Part shown: one piece after another, positions 25,032 to 33,725 of the stretch | Layout: each line of letters begins with the position of its first letter | Position numbering within the stretch: position 1 is the stretch's first letter | NCBI RefSeq assembly: GCF_000250675.2 | Contig: NC_018681.1 | Span: 2,046,001-2,110,000, forward strand | Source of the DNA: Nocardia brasiliensis ATCC 700358 | Lineage (GTDB): Bacteria > Actinomycetota > Actinomycetes > Mycobacteriales > Mycobacteriaceae | DNA: 64,000 bases | Reading direction: 5' to 3' | Notes under the pieces: model-generated | Databases searched by the model: none | Seen by the model: the letters and a program-made list of their open reading frames with translations, nothing else | What the model was told of the DNA's origin: nothing | Program-made: the position numbers and the translations under genes

Positions 25032-28000
25032 CGACAAAGATGTTGCCGCCGTACGTAATTGGCTAGCCGACCCGGCCGCTGGGGCCGGTATCCACCTGGC
25101 CGACGAGGCGGACGGCTGGGAATACCGCAGCTATGCCGAGCTCGCCGAATCGACCTGGTCGATCGCGGCGCTGATGCGAGCGCACGGCATGAGCAGTGGT
25201 GACGGCGCCTGCGTGATCATGCCGACCGGATTCCCCTGCGTCGCCGCGTTCTACGCGGTCTGGGCGTGCGGCGGGGTGTTCACGCCGGTCGCGCCGCCGA
25301 TGTTCGGCGATCTGGAGCAGATCATCGCGCACATCGCGGGCATCCTGAGCCAGGCGAAGCCGCGACTGGTGGTCACCTCGATCGAGTTCGAGCAGCTCGT
25401 GCGCCAGGCGGCGACGGCGGCCGGGCGCACCGACGAGCCGTTGGTGATCAACGCCGCGGCGCTGCCCGAATGCCCGCCCGCGCAACGGATATTCGGCGAA
25501 CCCGACGAATGCGCGCTGCTGCAGTTCACTTCTGGCTCCACCGCCGCCCCGCGCGGGGTGCGGGTGAGCTGGCACAACCTGGCGAACAACATCGCGATGA
25601 TCTCCGCGCTGGTCGAGTGGGATCCGGGCGAGGCGATGGTCTCGTGGCTGCCGCTCTATCACGATATGGGTCTGGTCGGTGCGTTCCTGACCACCGTCAC
25701 CAATCAGGGCGATCTGTACCTGATGCGGCCGGACCAGTTCGTCCGCGATCCGGTCCGCTGGTTGCGCGCGATGGCGCACGCCCAGCATTCCCCGTCGCCT
25801 TCGTTCGCGCTCGGCTATGTGGCACATCGGGTTTCGCCCGCCGAGATCGCCGATCTGGACCTGTCCGGTTGGCGCACGCTGGCCGTGGGATCCGAACCAG
25901 TCGAGGTGGCCGATCTCCAGTCCTTCGCCGAACTCGCCGGTCCGCAAGGCTTTTCGATGAGCGCCTACACACTCGCGTACGGGTTGGCGGAGTCGACGCT
26001 GATGGTGACCTCCTCGGCGCGCCATCGCCCGATCACCGCGCTGCGGATCGATACTCCGACACTGCGTTTCGGTGAGCCGGTCACCGTACTGGAGGAGCGC
26101 CTGCTCGACGATACCCACCGCGTCGAGGGCGCGGGCTGGATCACCGGGCTCGGCTTCTCGACCCCGGAATCGACCGTCACGGTGGTCGACGACGAAGGCC
26201 GTCCGCTGCCGGACGGCACGCTCGGCGAGATGGTGGTGATCGGCGATTCGGTCGCGCTGGGCTACTCCGACGAATCCGAGTCCGCGTCCACCCGGATCCT
26301 CGACGGCGCGCTGCATTCCGGCGACGCCGGGTTCCTGCACCGCGGTGAGGTTTTCGTGCTCGGCCGGATGGGGTCGAGCCTGAAGGTGCGCGGGCGCTCG
26401 GTGTTCATGGAGGACATCGAATCCCGGGTCGCCCAGGAAACCGGTATCACCAAGGGCAAGCTGGCCGCGGTCGCGATCACCGAGCCCGGTGCCCAGGGCA
26501 TCGCACTGTTCGCCGAGTCGAAGCCGGGTGACTGGATCGCCGAGGCTCGCAAGATCATGCGCAGCGAGCTCGGTCCGGCGCAGACGGTCACCGTCGTCAC
26601 CGGCCCGCGCGGCATCATCCGCCGCACCTCCAGTGGTAAACCACGCCGCAGGTACATGTGGGAGCAGTTCCGCGGCGGTGCGCTGACCGACGCGGTCGCG
26701 CACGAAGAGCAGGTCGGCGCCGCCGAATCCGGGGCGGCCCGCGGGACAGCCGGCTCGGACCTGCCGGTGCCGACCATGGCCCTCGACCGGGCGGTGCAAC
26801 TGCTGGACAAGGCGCTGGACAGCGTTGCCGTGCCCCGGGATTCGACGGTGCTGTTCGAGGGCTCGCTGGCCGAGGGCTTCGGCAACGACGGGTCCGATGT
26901 GGACTTCCTGGTGCTCGCGCCCGGTGACGACGAACTGCCCACGCTGCCGACGGTGCTGTTCATCGACGGCCGCCGGGTGGAGGTGCGGACCCGCTCGGCC
27001 GCCCAACTGCGCAGGCAGCTCGAACAAGTCGCGCACGCCACCAGCGTGCCCGACCTGGACGAGGACCTGCTCAATCGATGTCAGCGGTTCCTGCGGGCCA
27101 CCGTGGTCCGGGCCGGCAGCCAGGACGTCGGCGAATTGCGGGCGCTGCTCCCGCATGCCGCGTTCACGGCGCTGCTCGCCGAATGGTGGCGCGACCGCGC
27201 CCGGCACGCGCTGCGATACGCCGTCGCGTTGCGGGCGCTGCACGCCCGCGACGAAGCGGTCGAGTGGGCCCGCGACGGTTTGCTCCAGGCGATGAAGGGC
27301 TGGGCGGCGCGCCGGGGTGAAAGCTACGTCGAGACCAAATGGCTGCCGCGCCAGTTGGATCGGATCGGTGCCGACGAACTCGTCGACCGCTACCGTGCTC
27401 TCGCCGATCCGGCTGCCTGGGCGGGCGAGGGCAGCGGCCGCAATGACGGGGATGTGCGACTCGACGCCCCGGCACTGTCCGAGGACGCGACCTGGGCCCA
27501 GTTGTGCACGCTGGCTGGAGAACTCGGCGTGACCGGCGTCGTCGATGATCCCGACCAGATCCTGTTCGCCCGGATGCCTGAGGTCACCACCTGGCAGATC
27601 GGCCCGCGCGTGCACGTCATGCGGGACAGCAGTGCGGTTTTCGTGCTCTCGGACGACGCGGCGCGGGCTTGGCGTTCGGTAGTGTTCCGGCATTCGATCG
27701 CCGCGGTGCTCGGTCGCGCCCAGCGCGACAGCACCGCGGCCTTGGCCGAGTTCCTGCGTCTCGGCTTCGTCGGCCTGCAATGGCGCGGTGGTGAAGTGCT
27801 CACGCCCGCTTTGGCTCTCTGTAAACGGGCCAAACCGTACACACCGGTGCCGTCCGCGATATCGCCCGCGCTCGGCGTGACCGGGGCGGTCCGCGAGGGG
27901 GCGATCGCGACGCTCTCGCCGCTGCCCGCGCGCCGGTTCACCGAGTGTGCGCTGAATCTGGTGTGGTCGAACATCGTGCTGGAGAACGCCAGGGAGGACC

Positions 28001-28494
28001 TGGCGGGCGCGATCAAGAACGCGCAGGGCGCGGTCGCCGAGATCGCCGCGCACCGGATGATCGCGATGGCCGTGCGAGTGGTGTTGTCCGCCTACGGTAT
28101 TCACCCGCTGCCTGCCGACGTCGCGCCGTCGTCCACGCTGGCCCGGCTGCTGCCGCCGGCTTCGCCGCGCCGGGACGATCTGCTCGCACGCCTGGAATCG
28201 GCCCGGCGGGTACGGTTCGCGCGGCTCGTGGACGGCGGCGACACGCTGGCCGGGCTCGCCGTCGTGGACGAGTTCGTCGCGCTGGTACGTTCGGTGGCCG
28301 CGGACCCGGCCGCTACCGGCTTCCCCGCCTCGTTCGACTCGCGGGAGCAGTGGCGTCGCACGCTGGCGATCGGCTACGACTGGCTGCGCATCGCCGGCTA
28401 TCTGAACACCGAACTGCCCCTGGACGAGGCCCGCGACCTGCTGGCTTCCGGTGGGCAGCAACCGCATCTACGCGACGAGGAGGTGCAGGCATGA
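25024..28494 (+). CDS. Fatty-acyl-AMP ligase fused to a nucleotidyltransferase
   Basis: 1156 residues. The N-terminal adenylation domain (about 1-570) is FAAL-like: FTSGSTAAPRG (168-178), LPLYHDMGLVG (209-219) and YGLAEST. FAALs make acyl-AMP and load acyl carrier proteins. From about 590 comes a polymerase-beta-type nucleotidyltransferase with the motif at 613-627: G613-S614 and the metal ligands D625 and D627, with VEVRT as the likely third strand. A helical domain follows (to about 830) and a C-terminal domain of unknown fold, part of which (about 870-930) looks like a winged-helix/PqqD-type element. I know no described protein with this order. The downstream ACP gene overlaps by four bases. 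Confidence 0.8.
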   Translation: MRDDKDVAAVRNWLADPAAGAGIHLADEADGWEYRSYAELAESTWSIAALMRAHGMSSGDGACVIMPTGFPCVAAFYAVWACGGVFTPVAPPMFGDLEQIIAHIAGILSQAKPRLVVTSIEFEQLVRQAATAAGRTDEPLVINAAALPECPPAQRIFGEPDECALLQFTSGSTAAPRGVRVSWHNLANNIAMISALVEWDPGEAMVSWLPLYHDMGLVGAFLTTVTNQGDLYLMRPDQFVRDPVRWLRAMAHAQHSPSPSFALGYVAHRVSPAEIADLDLSGWRTLAVGSEPVEVADLQSFAELAGPQGFSMSAYTLAYGLAESTLMVTSSARHRPITALRIDTPTLRFGEPVTVLEERLLDDTHRVEGAGWITGLGFSTPESTVTVVDDEGRPLPDGTLGEMVVIGDSVALGYSDESESASTRILDGALHSGDAGFLHRGEVFVLGRMGSSLKVRGRSVFMEDIESRVAQETGITKGKLAAVAITEPGAQGIALFAESKPGDWIAEARKIMRSELGPAQTVTVVTGPRGIIRRTSSGKPRRRYMWEQFRGGALTDAVAHEEQVGAAESGAARGTAGSDLPVPTMALDRAVQLLDKALDSVAVPRDSTVLFEGSLAEGFGNDGSDVDFLVLAPGDDELPTLPTVLFIDGRRVEVRTRSAAQLRRQLEQVAHATSVPDLDEDLLNRCQRFLRATVVRAGSQDVGELRALLPHAAFTALLAEWWRDRARHALRYAVALRALHARDEAVEWARDGLLQAMKGWAARRGESYVETKWLPRQLDRIGADELVDRYRALADPAAWAGEGSGRNDGDVRLDAPALSEDATWAQLCTLAGELGVTGVVDDPDQILFARMPEVTTWQIGPRVHVMRDSSAVFVLSDDAARAWRSVVFRHSIAAVLGRAQRDSTAALAEFLRLGFVGLQWRGGEVLTPALALCKRAKPYTPVPSAISPALGVTGAVREGAIATLSPLPARRFTECALNLVWSNIVLENAREDLAGAIKNAQGAVAEIAAHRMIAMAVRVVLSAYGIHPLPADVAPSSTLARLLPPASPRRDDLLARLESARRVRFARLVDGGDTLAGLAVVDEFVALVRSVAADPAATGFPASFDSREQWRRTLAIGYDWLRIAGYLNTELPLDEARDLLASGGQQPHLRDEEVQA

Positions 28495-28760
28495 CCGCCG
28501 TGGCCGACGCCGCCGTGGCCGAACGGGTCCGTGGGCTGATCCAGCGGATGGCCCCGGACGCGCAGGCAACCGCCGAGGACAGTCAGCGGCTCATCGAGGA
28601 CCTGGGCTTCGACTCGTTGCGTCTGATGGAGCTGACCGTGGTGCTCGAGCGATCCTTCGACCTGCCCCGCTACCGGCCCGAGCAGCTCGTCGGCGTACGT
28701 CGCGTCGGCGAGGTCGTCACGCTGGTCACCGGGACATTGGCTGCGGAGGGACGCGCGTGA
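28491..28760 (+). CDS. Acyl carrier protein
   Basis: 89 residues. It has the ACP/PCP signature GFDSLRLMEL with the phosphopantetheine serine at S42. Directly after a FAAL-type ligase, it is the probable acceptor of the activated acyl chain. It overlaps both neighbours by four bases. It is distinct from a primary-metabolism acpP, which would be near fabD/kas genes. Confidence 0.9.
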   Translation: MTAVADAAVAERVRGLIQRMAPDAQATAEDSQRLIEDLGFDSLRLMELTVVLERSFDLPRYRPEQLVGVRRVGEVVTLVTGTLAAEGRA

Positions 28761-29848
28761 CCGGGCGGGACACGGTATTGCTCACCGGTGCCTCGGGACT
28801 GGTCGGTGCGGAAGTCCTCGCCCGGCTGTCCGCGGCGAGCCGTCCGGTTGCTGCGGTGCTGCACAGCAATTCGCGGATCATCCGCAACGACGGCACTGTG
28901 CTCGGCGCGGGCCGCGCGGTAGCCGGTGACATCCGGGCGCCGGGATTCGGTCTGTCCGAGCCGGATCGGGCCGATCTGGCCGACCGCGTCGGCATCATCG
29001 TGCACTCGGCGGCGACGACCGCGTTCGATGCCTCGGCGAGCGACTACGACGAGCTGAACGTGCAAGGCACCGCCAACGCGATCGAGCTCGCCCGCGCCTG
29101 GGACGTCCCGTACGTCCACGTCAGCACGGCCTACGTGTGCGGCGAACGCAGCGGCACCGTCGGCGAGCACGACCTCGATGTCGGGCAGTCGTTCGGAAAC
29201 GGCTACGAGGAGAGCAAGTTCCGGGCCGAACAGCTGGTGCGGGCCGCGGGGGAGCAGGGGCTGCGCTGGGCGATCGTGCGGCCGGGCATCGTCACCGGCG
29301 CGAGCGGCACCGGCGTGATCCGCGAATACAAGAACCTCTACACCGTCGTCAAACTCATGGTCGAAGGCAAGCTGCGCTCGCTGCCCGGCCGGTACGACGC
29401 GACGCTCGCGCTGGCACCGGTCGATCATGTCGCCGACGTGATCGCCGCCGCCGTACTGGATTTCGATTCCGCGCACGGGCGCACCTTCCACGCCGTCGGC
29501 CGGGACGCGCTGTCACTGCGTGAGGTCTCCGACGTGCTGGCCGAGTACCCCTCCTTCGAGGTGGCGACGTTCGTGCCCGCCGGCACGTTCGACGAGAACG
29601 ATCTCGACGGCATCGAGCGCGAGTACTACCGGCGCATCGGTGTGCTGTACACCAGCTATTTCCGCCGCAAGTTGCGCTTCGCCACGGCGAATGCCGAAGT
29701 GCTGCTGGGTAAACCCGCCCCCGCGAGTGGTAAGGAGTATTTGCGCTTGCTGTTGGACTACTGCCTGGAATCCGGTTACCTGGGCGTGCCGCTGCCTTCG
29801 ATCGAAGAAGTGCTGGCGGGCAACGACTTCGGCGGGGCGGACCGATGA
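28757..29848 (+). CDS. NAD(P)-dependent SDR, thioester-reductase-like
   Basis: 363 residues of the extended SDR/thioester-reductase type. The nucleotide loop TGASGLVG is at residues 10-17 and the catalytic Y150-x3-K154 (YEESK) follows; the substrate part is long as in NAD-binding-4 enzymes that reduce acyl-CoA or carrier-bound thioesters to aldehyde or alcohol. Next to the ACP, reductive release or modification of an acyl-S-ACP is likely. GTG start overlaps the ACP stop (GTGA). A sugar-epimerase role cannot be excluded. Confidence 0.82.
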   Translation: MTGRDTVLLTGASGLVGAEVLARLSAASRPVAAVLHSNSRIIRNDGTVLGAGRAVAGDIRAPGFGLSEPDRADLADRVGIIVHSAATTAFDASASDYDELNVQGTANAIELARAWDVPYVHVSTAYVCGERSGTVGEHDLDVGQSFGNGYEESKFRAEQLVRAAGEQGLRWAIVRPGIVTGASGTGVIREYKNLYTVVKLMVEGKLRSLPGRYDATLALAPVDHVADVIAAAVLDFDSAHGRTFHAVGRDALSLREVSDVLAEYPSFEVATFVPAGTFDENDLDGIEREYYRRIGVLYTSYFRRKLRFATANAEVLLGKPAPASGKEYLRLLLDYCLESGYLGVPLPSIEEVLAGNDFGGADR

Positions 29849-30765
29849 GCACGTCGCTGGAACAACTGCTCGCCGGGCTGACGCCGCAGCCGGAGAAGGT
29901 GACGGCCTACGCCGCAGACACCTACCTGTTGGAGACGGTCGATCAGCTGGACCGGCTCGGCGTGGACGCCGCGAAGTTCGCCCGCGAGCATTCGCTGCTG
30001 TTGCTAAAGCCCGACGCGATCGTCGCCAGGGCGGTCGGCCCCACCCTGAAATGGCTGGCCGGCAACGACTTCCAGGTCGTCGCCGCGTTCCGGGTCGCGG
30101 TGGACCGGCATCTCGCCCGCGCGCTGTGGTACTTCGCCTGGAATATCGCCTCGCCCGAACGCCGGACGCTGGCCGACCTGTTGGTCGGCATCTCGGACGT
30201 GCTGGTGCTCGTCGTCCGGGGCGAGGACGGGCAGTTGCCGGTCTCGGTGCGCCTCACCGAGGCCAAAGGGCCGACGGATCCGCGTAAACGCGAGGCCGGT
30301 CAGCTGCGATATCTCCTCGGTAGACACAATTACCTACTCAACCTGGTGCATTCGCCCGACGATCCCGCCGACGTGCTGCGGGAGCTCGCCATCTACCTGG
30401 GCGAGCAGCGGCGGGCGGCGGTGATCGCGCAGGCGGGGACGGGCGAGGATCGCTCGGCCGAGGCGCTCGCGCTCACCAACGGGCTCTACACGCAGGTCCC
30501 CGCCCGCAGTTTCGATCGCGCGGACGCGACCGAGCAGATCCTGCGTGACCTCGCACGGGCCGGTGCGCCGGCCCCCGACGACTTCGACCCACAGGCGGAC
30601 GACGAGTGTGCGCGGCTGCTGTATGCCGCGTGGGCCGATGGCCGAGAACTCGATCCGTGGTCGGTGATCGTGCTCGGGTCCTATGTACTCCCGATGCGGG
30701 CCGGCACCCAGCAGCAGACGCTGCGACCGGTATCCGCCGAAGACTGGCAGGAGGCACGACCGTGA
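29845..30765 (+). CDS. Nucleoside-diphosphate-kinase-like protein with C-terminal extension
   Basis: 306 residues. Residues 50-185 match the NDK fold: LLLLKPDAIV (51-60, compare LIKPDGV), GPTDPRKREAG and NLVHSPDDP with the likely phosphohistidine H169. A 45-residue N-terminal part and about 110 C-terminal residues are extra. The real housekeeping ndk is at 11451, so this is a specialised paralogue; a kinase for a pathway nucleotide or phosphorylated intermediate is plausible. Key NDK residues (K55, N166, H169) are kept, so it may be active. ATGA overlap with the SDR gene. Confidence 0.78.
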   Translation: MSTSLEQLLAGLTPQPEKVTAYAADTYLLETVDQLDRLGVDAAKFAREHSLLLLKPDAIVARAVGPTLKWLAGNDFQVVAAFRVAVDRHLARALWYFAWNIASPERRTLADLLVGISDVLVLVVRGEDGQLPVSVRLTEAKGPTDPRKREAGQLRYLLGRHNYLLNLVHSPDDPADVLRELAIYLGEQRRAAVIAQAGTGEDRSAEALALTNGLYTQVPARSFDRADATEQILRDLARAGAPAPDDFDPQADDECARLLYAAWADGRELDPWSVIVLGSYVLPMRAGTQQQTLRPVSAEDWQEARP

Positions 30766-31754
30766 CGCCAAATGTGGAAACGGTGAAAACGGCAACCCAC
30801 CTACGCACCATCTCGCGCGAGCTCGCGCATCGGTGTGCGGTGTCCGAGGTGTTCGTCACCTCGCTGGACGCCGTCGCCGAGCACGAGTTCGTGGCCGGTG
30901 CCCAATTACCGCGGATGCACGCGTATTACAGCGACCACACCGGGACGCTGGGGTTGCGCCACGATCCGCTGCTGGTGATGGAGGCGGCCAGACAGGCCGC
31001 GATCGCGCTCAGCCACGAGTTCTACGGCGTCCCCGCCGAAATGGGGTTCATCGTGCGCACGTTCAACGGCACCGGCGCGGACACCGCGGCGTGGACGGTG
31101 GGCACCGCGCCCGCCGACCTCGTCATGCGGGTGCGGGTGCCGCGCAGGCACGTGCGCGGCGACACGTTGCACGGCCTGGACATGGTGCTCGAAATCGACT
31201 GCGGCGGTGAGTCGATGATGACCGTGGACGGATCGTTCTCCTGGGTGACGCCGCGGCAGTGGGCGGCGCTGCGCTCCGCCTTCCGCACGAGCCTCGAGCT
31301 CGGACCGTATGTCGGTGCCTCGGCGCTGGGTGATCGCGCCGCCGCCGCGGTTGTCGGCCGGGAGAATTGGCGCAACGTCGTGATCGGACCGCCGCAGCTG
31401 GACGGCAATACCGCTCGCGCGACGCTCGTCCCGGACCTGGGCCACCCGTTCCTGTTCGATCACGAGTTGGACCACGTGCCGGGCAGCCTGCTGATCGAGG
31501 CGTGCAGGCAGACCGCGTTGGCGATGGTGTTACACCGCGCGCCGCGATTGGAGTGCGTCGGAAGCTCTTTCGAGCGGTTCGTCGAGTTGGACCGGCCCGC
31601 GGAATGCGTCGCGGAGATCACCGGACAGCAGGCCGATCGCACCGTGATCCATTGCGAGATCCGGCAGGCCGGTGCCGTGGCGGCCGAGATCGATCTCGAA
31701 TTCGCCGACGACGAGCTGGCTTTCGGCGCCGAGCAACCGGGGGCGGGCCGTTGA
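30762..31754 (+). CDS. AfsA-family hotdog protein (gamma-butyrolactone/butenolide synthase-like)
   Basis: 330 residues with two hotdog repeats of AfsA type: the first around residues 46-85 and the second with HPFLFDHELDHVPGSLLIEA (228-247), the best-conserved AfsA motif. AfsA/ScbA enzymes join a beta-ketoacyl chain to dihydroxyacetone phosphate to make the butenolide precursor of gamma-butyrolactone signals. Here it lies in an operon with an ACP, a ligase and a reductase, so its acyl donor may be carrier-bound. A GTGA overlap couples it to the NDK-like gene. No ArpA-type receptor gene is adjacent. Confidence 0.85.
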   Translation: MTPNVETVKTATHLRTISRELAHRCAVSEVFVTSLDAVAEHEFVAGAQLPRMHAYYSDHTGTLGLRHDPLLVMEAARQAAIALSHEFYGVPAEMGFIVRTFNGTGADTAAWTVGTAPADLVMRVRVPRRHVRGDTLHGLDMVLEIDCGGESMMTVDGSFSWVTPRQWAALRSAFRTSLELGPYVGASALGDRAAAAVVGRENWRNVVIGPPQLDGNTARATLVPDLGHPFLFDHELDHVPGSLLIEACRQTALAMVLHRAPRLECVGSSFERFVELDRPAECVAEITGQQADRTVIHCEIRQAGAVAAEIDLEFADDELAFGAEQPGAGR

Positions 31755-32362
31755 CCGGTACCGACCTGCTCACGACGACTCGGTCCACCCGCCGCCGCCT
31801 CGACCTGTCCCGTCCGGTCGATCGCGCAGATCTGCTGGCGTGCTTGGACATCGCGGTGCAGGCGCCGAGCGGCAGTAATCGGCAACCGTGGCGATTCCTC
31901 ATCGTGCAGGACGGCGAGACCAAGCGGCAGATCGGGGAGTTCTACCGCAAAAGCTTCGCCGCCAACATGTCCGGCCGGACACCGCGGCCCGACCAGCTCG
32001 GCGATCTCGCGTCCGGTCAGTATCTCGCCGATCATCTGGCGGAGGTACCCGCGCTGGTGTTCGTCTGCTCGCTCGGCCGTCCGCCCGAACCCGCCTCGCC
32101 GCCGCGGCTGGCGAGCTTCTACGGATCGATCTACCCGGCGGTGTGGAACTTCATGCTCGCCTTGCGGGAACGCGGGCTCGGATCCTGCCTGACGACGGCG
32201 CACCTGGCGTACGAGCGGGAAATCGCGGAGCTGCTGGGGATTCCGTACGACGAGGTCACCCAGGTGGCCATGGTGCCGGTCGCGCACCTGCTGCCCGGGC
32301 GGGACCGGCCGGGCCGGCGCACGCCTGCCGCCGAGCTGACCAGCTGGGATCGGTGGGCGTGA
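31751..32362 (+). CDS. Nitroreductase-family FMN oxidoreductase
   Basis: 203 residues. The FMN-binding start (TTRSTRRRLD, APSGSNRQPWRFLIVQD at about 35-51) and C-terminal helix bundle are typical of the nitroreductase fold. These enzymes use FMN and NAD(P)H to reduce nitro groups or to dehydrogenate or reduce lactone or azole rings. In this operon a reduction of a butenolide intermediate is possible. The TTG start at 31751 overlaps the AfsA-like stop (TTGA), consistent with the operon pattern. Confidence 0.85.
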   Translation: MTGTDLLTTTRSTRRRLDLSRPVDRADLLACLDIAVQAPSGSNRQPWRFLIVQDGETKRQIGEFYRKSFAANMSGRTPRPDQLGDLASGQYLADHLAEVPALVFVCSLGRPPEPASPPRLASFYGSIYPAVWNFMLALRERGLGSCLTTAHLAYEREIAELLGIPYDEVTQVAMVPVAHLLPGRDRPGRRTPAAELTSWDRWA

Positions 32363-33273
32363 CCAACCCACTGGTCTCGGTCGCGCGGATAGCGCGGTTC
32401 ACCGCGGTGATGTACAAGCCGCACTACCTGCTGTACGGCGTGCTGTGGGTGCTGGCCTTGGAGGGCACGGCTTCGCTGGTGACACAGCCGGATTCGGCAT
32501 GGCGGCCGACCGGTGCCACCCTGGTCCGGATCGTCGTGGTCGCGTTCGTGCTGCTGTACCTGCGCATGGTCGACGAGCAGAAGGACCTCGAGTACGACCG
32601 GGTGCACAATCCGGACCGGCCGCTGGTGACCGGAGCGGTGAGCGCCGTGGAACTGCGGATCGGCATGGGCGTCATCGCGGTCGGCGCGATCGCGGGCAGC
32701 CTGGCGCTGTCCGTCGGCTCGGCCGTGATGATCGCGGTGGCAATGGCTTACGGGCTGGCACTGTGGGGGCTGGAACGCGCGTTCCGCCCGGTGCGCGACG
32801 CCATCATGGTGAACCTGCTCGTGACCTATCCGGTGCAACTGCTCGTCACCGGTTACGTGGTGGTCTCGGCCATCGACACCGGCGAGGTGCGCGCACACTG
32901 GCAGGCCGCGGCGGTCGCGGTCATCTTCGCGGGCGCGTTCCTGCAATTCGAGTTCGCCAGGAAGACTTCGCGGGAACGTCGTCCGGGCGAGATGCTGTAC
33001 TCGAATGCGCTGGGCGCCAACGGGAGTGTCGCGGCGATGCTGTTGTGCGCGGTCGTCGCGGTGCTGTGCGATATCTTGCTGGTCCGGCCATGGGATTTCG
33101 CGGCACCCGGGTCGCTGATCGCGTGTGTGCCGGTGGTTTTGCTGGTGCTGCCCGGGTTCGGCGCGTGGAAGTTCCTGCGCTCGGCGCGGATCGACTATCC
33201 GTTCGGGCCCGCTGTGCTGTTCATCCTGACGCTGTATCTCACCCTGGTCGCGCAGGCGTTGATCCTGCCGTAG
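32359..33273 (+). CDS. UbiA-type membrane prenyltransferase
   Basis: 304 residues with about eight transmembrane helices. The first Asp-rich UbiA motif is clear in DEQKDLEYDRVHNPDRP (residues 72-88; D72, D76, D80, N84), which binds prenyl diphosphate through magnesium. The second motif is less distinct. UbiA enzymes transfer a prenyl or other activated group to a ring or sugar-phosphate acceptor. It is the last operon gene; a GTGA overlap joins it to the nitroreductase. No terminator was found after it. Confidence 0.85.
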   Translation: MTNPLVSVARIARFTAVMYKPHYLLYGVLWVLALEGTASLVTQPDSAWRPTGATLVRIVVVAFVLLYLRMVDEQKDLEYDRVHNPDRPLVTGAVSAVELRIGMGVIAVGAIAGSLALSVGSAVMIAVAMAYGLALWGLERAFRPVRDAIMVNLLVTYPVQLLVTGYVVVSAIDTGEVRAHWQAAAVAVIFAGAFLQFEFARKTSRERRPGEMLYSNALGANGSVAAMLLCAVVAVLCDILLVRPWDFAAPGSLIACVPVVLLVLPGFGAWKFLRSARIDYPFGPAVLFILTLYLTLVAQALILP

Positions 33274-33374
33274 CGAACTCGTGCCGGTGCGCCTCGTCGT
33301 GTCGGCCGCCGTTCCGGTGGAACACCAGGGACGATCGGAGATTCGAGCGATATAACGCGGAAGAAAGGACTGCT

Positions 33375-33719
33375 GTGAGGACCCTGCTGTGGCGTATCGG
33401 TGGAGGCGGCTGCCTGGTCACGCTCGCCTCCGGGCTACTGATCGCGGGCTCGGGGTCCGCGCAGGCAGATCCCGACGCGTGCTACGTCGAGCCGGGGATC
33501 ACCGACGCCGTCGCGCGGTGCCACGACGGTGCGGGTGCGTCCGCGCTCGAAGTCGAATGCCTCGGGTTGATGACGCCCAGCACGCCCGACGGGCCGATCT
33601 TCGGCGCCTACTCCGGCACCGAATCGGTGCCGTCGGCGGTCGGCCAGCCGATGCGCGCGTCCTGCATCTCCGACGACACCCTCGGCATCACCACGCGGGC
33701 GTTCGTGACGCCGAGGTAA
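33375..33719 (+). CDS. Small secreted cysteine-containing protein
   Basis: 114 residues. An N-terminal signal peptide (basic start, hydrophobic GCLVTLASGLLIAG, and a cleavage site after SAQA at about residue 30) leads to a mature protein of about 84 residues. Four cysteines in the mature part suggest two disulfides. There is no recognisable domain. It is 101 bp downstream of the operon with its own GAAAGGA ribosome site, so it may be a separate unit. Convergent with the next gene. Confidence 0.75.
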   Translation: MRTLLWRIGGGGCLVTLASGLLIAGSGSAQADPDACYVEPGITDAVARCHDGAGASALEVECLGLMTPSTPDGPIFGAYSGTESVPSAVGQPMRASCISDDTLGITTRAFVTPR

Positions 33720-33725
33720 TCGGCC

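Noticed and set aside
22518..25037. Long minus-strand open frame across the PEPS-like gene
   Set aside because: Its sequence is rich in arginine, histidine and glutamine without any domain; it mirrors the plus-strand gene.
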